NCBI GenBank assembly: GCA_018105865.1
Contig: CM030869.1
Coordinates: 5,735,525 to 5,799,524, forward strand
Direction of reading: 5' to 3'
Source of the DNA: Metaphire vulgaris
Taxonomy: Eukaryota > Annelida > Clitellata > Crassiclitellata > Megascolecidae
Length of the DNA stretch: 64,000 nucleotides
How positions within the stretch are numbered: position 1 is the first letter of the stretch; the number at the start of each line of letters is the position of its first letter. Position numbers and translations under genes: made by a program. The notes below the pieces were generated by a model. The model saw only the letters and a list, made by a program, of their open reading frames with translations, had not been told where the DNA came from and made no database searches. Shown one piece after another: positions 63,587 to 64,000 of this stretch.

Positions 63587-63654
63587 ATGGTGTGTGACAA
63601 TTTATACAAATAATATTAAAAGTTAGAGCGAAGTACTGTGCATTAAACCACGCA

Positions 63655-63778
63655 TTTTCCATGTCCCCCACTGCTCGTCATTCCTCCCCCACTGCTCGTC
63701 ATGTCCCCCCCGCTGCTCGTCATTACCCCCTCTCCACTGCTCGCCATGTTCCCCTAATGTTCCCCCCACTGCTCCGGG
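63655..63778. repeat. CCCCCACTGCTCGTCATG array at the hAT right end
   Basis: Five degenerate units of 18-24 bases (ccccactgctcgtcat, cccgctgctcgtcat, ccactgctcgccatg) next to the right terminus. The left terminus has ccccactgcccaagttcat in the same sense. Confidence 0.85.
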
Positions 63779-63803
63779 TTACAAATCGCGCCCTGCCAGT
63801 AAG

Positions 63804-64000
63804 ACTCATTGAAATTGTTAATACAGAAACTTAAATCTAAAGAAGCTTGTCAAAGTCAAGAATCACTGCAATGGAAAGAGGCAATGGACAGTGAATTATA
63901 GATAAAGAATTAAACTTAACAAATTAACAGAACTTCCTGATGGAAAATCATCCGTATGCAGTAAATGGGCATATAAAGCGAAAACAGATGAAAAAAGAAA
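63804..64000. other. Right edge, no gene recognised
   Basis: A-rich sequence with short plus-strand open stretches (for example about 63905-64000), too short to classify. Confidence 0.4.

Larger units (their letters stand above)
62639..63795 (+). mobile_element. hAT relic with dimerisation-domain ORF
   Basis: Ends catggcgcgatttgtaggggg and ttacaaatcgcgccctg, with the exact 8-base duplication ccagtaag (62631-62638 and 63796-63803). The subterminal zones hold cccccactgc(t/c)c words. An ORF at 63209-63586 carries the C-terminal part of a hAT transposase. 1157 bp, so most of the transposase is deleted. Confidence 0.93.

Overview
This is eukaryotic, animal-type DNA: no operons, many triplet microsatellites, and a dense layering of non-LTR retrotransposons and cut-and-paste DNA transposons. 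The one host gene I can support runs on the minus strand. It is an MCTP-like gene (multiple C2 domains and transmembrane region), seen as three exons at 54049-53604, 43953-44061 and 33865-33643. Their reading phases join exactly (phase 0, then a split Gly codon G|GA), and the last two build the start of the first C2 domain. The introns are about 9.5 and 10.1 kb and are filled with mobile elements. No other host exon was found by eye, so most of the window is intron or flanking sequence colonised by transposons. The organism is probably a marine invertebrate, possibly a deuterostome: L2/CR1-type LINEs carry a 2A peptide, and the word taggccta recurs. That placement is weak inference.

Layout. 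0-10 kb: an L2-like LINE (minus) with an endonuclease and a 2A motif, split by a PIF/Harbinger deletion derivative; an L2 (plus) meeting another (minus); a CAAGTA-word hAT composite; a CR1-type LINE (minus). 10-21 kb: an L2 split by an RTE-like LINE, a Ty3/gypsy pol relic, an RTE-like LINE, a GATAC-word hAT, and the longest RT reading frame (613 aa). 21-33 kb: purine-rich DNA, short-word inverted arrays with telomere-like cores, several hAT miniatures, L2 pieces, and two inverted copies of a GGGGCTGTCC element. 33-45 kb: MCTP exons, a word-array element with a 10-bp target duplication inside an RTE-like LINE, a large foldback element, and a Tc1/mariner-like element holding a nearly intact RTE-like LINE. 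45-64 kb: nested hATs, L2 and RTE-like LINEs, the MCTP N-terminal exon, a piggyBac relic inside an L2, a G-rich minisatellite and a complete hAT relic with a dimerisation-domain ORF.

The elements work as layers, not as a pathway. LINE insertions (L2 copies with TAA/ATT/GTA triplet tails, RTE-like copies with GAA or AATG tails) are hosts for later DNA transposons, and target duplications give the order of events at many sites. The most unusual signal is a recurring design: hAT-type elements, and some of unknown class, whose ends are packed with short repeated words, with a different word in each family (CAAGTA, GATAC, AAATAC, GGGTAC, TAACTG, TCCCATGGGA, GGAAGATTCGGTACC, GGACATAATCCCC and others). 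All assignments are by eye; no database search was run.
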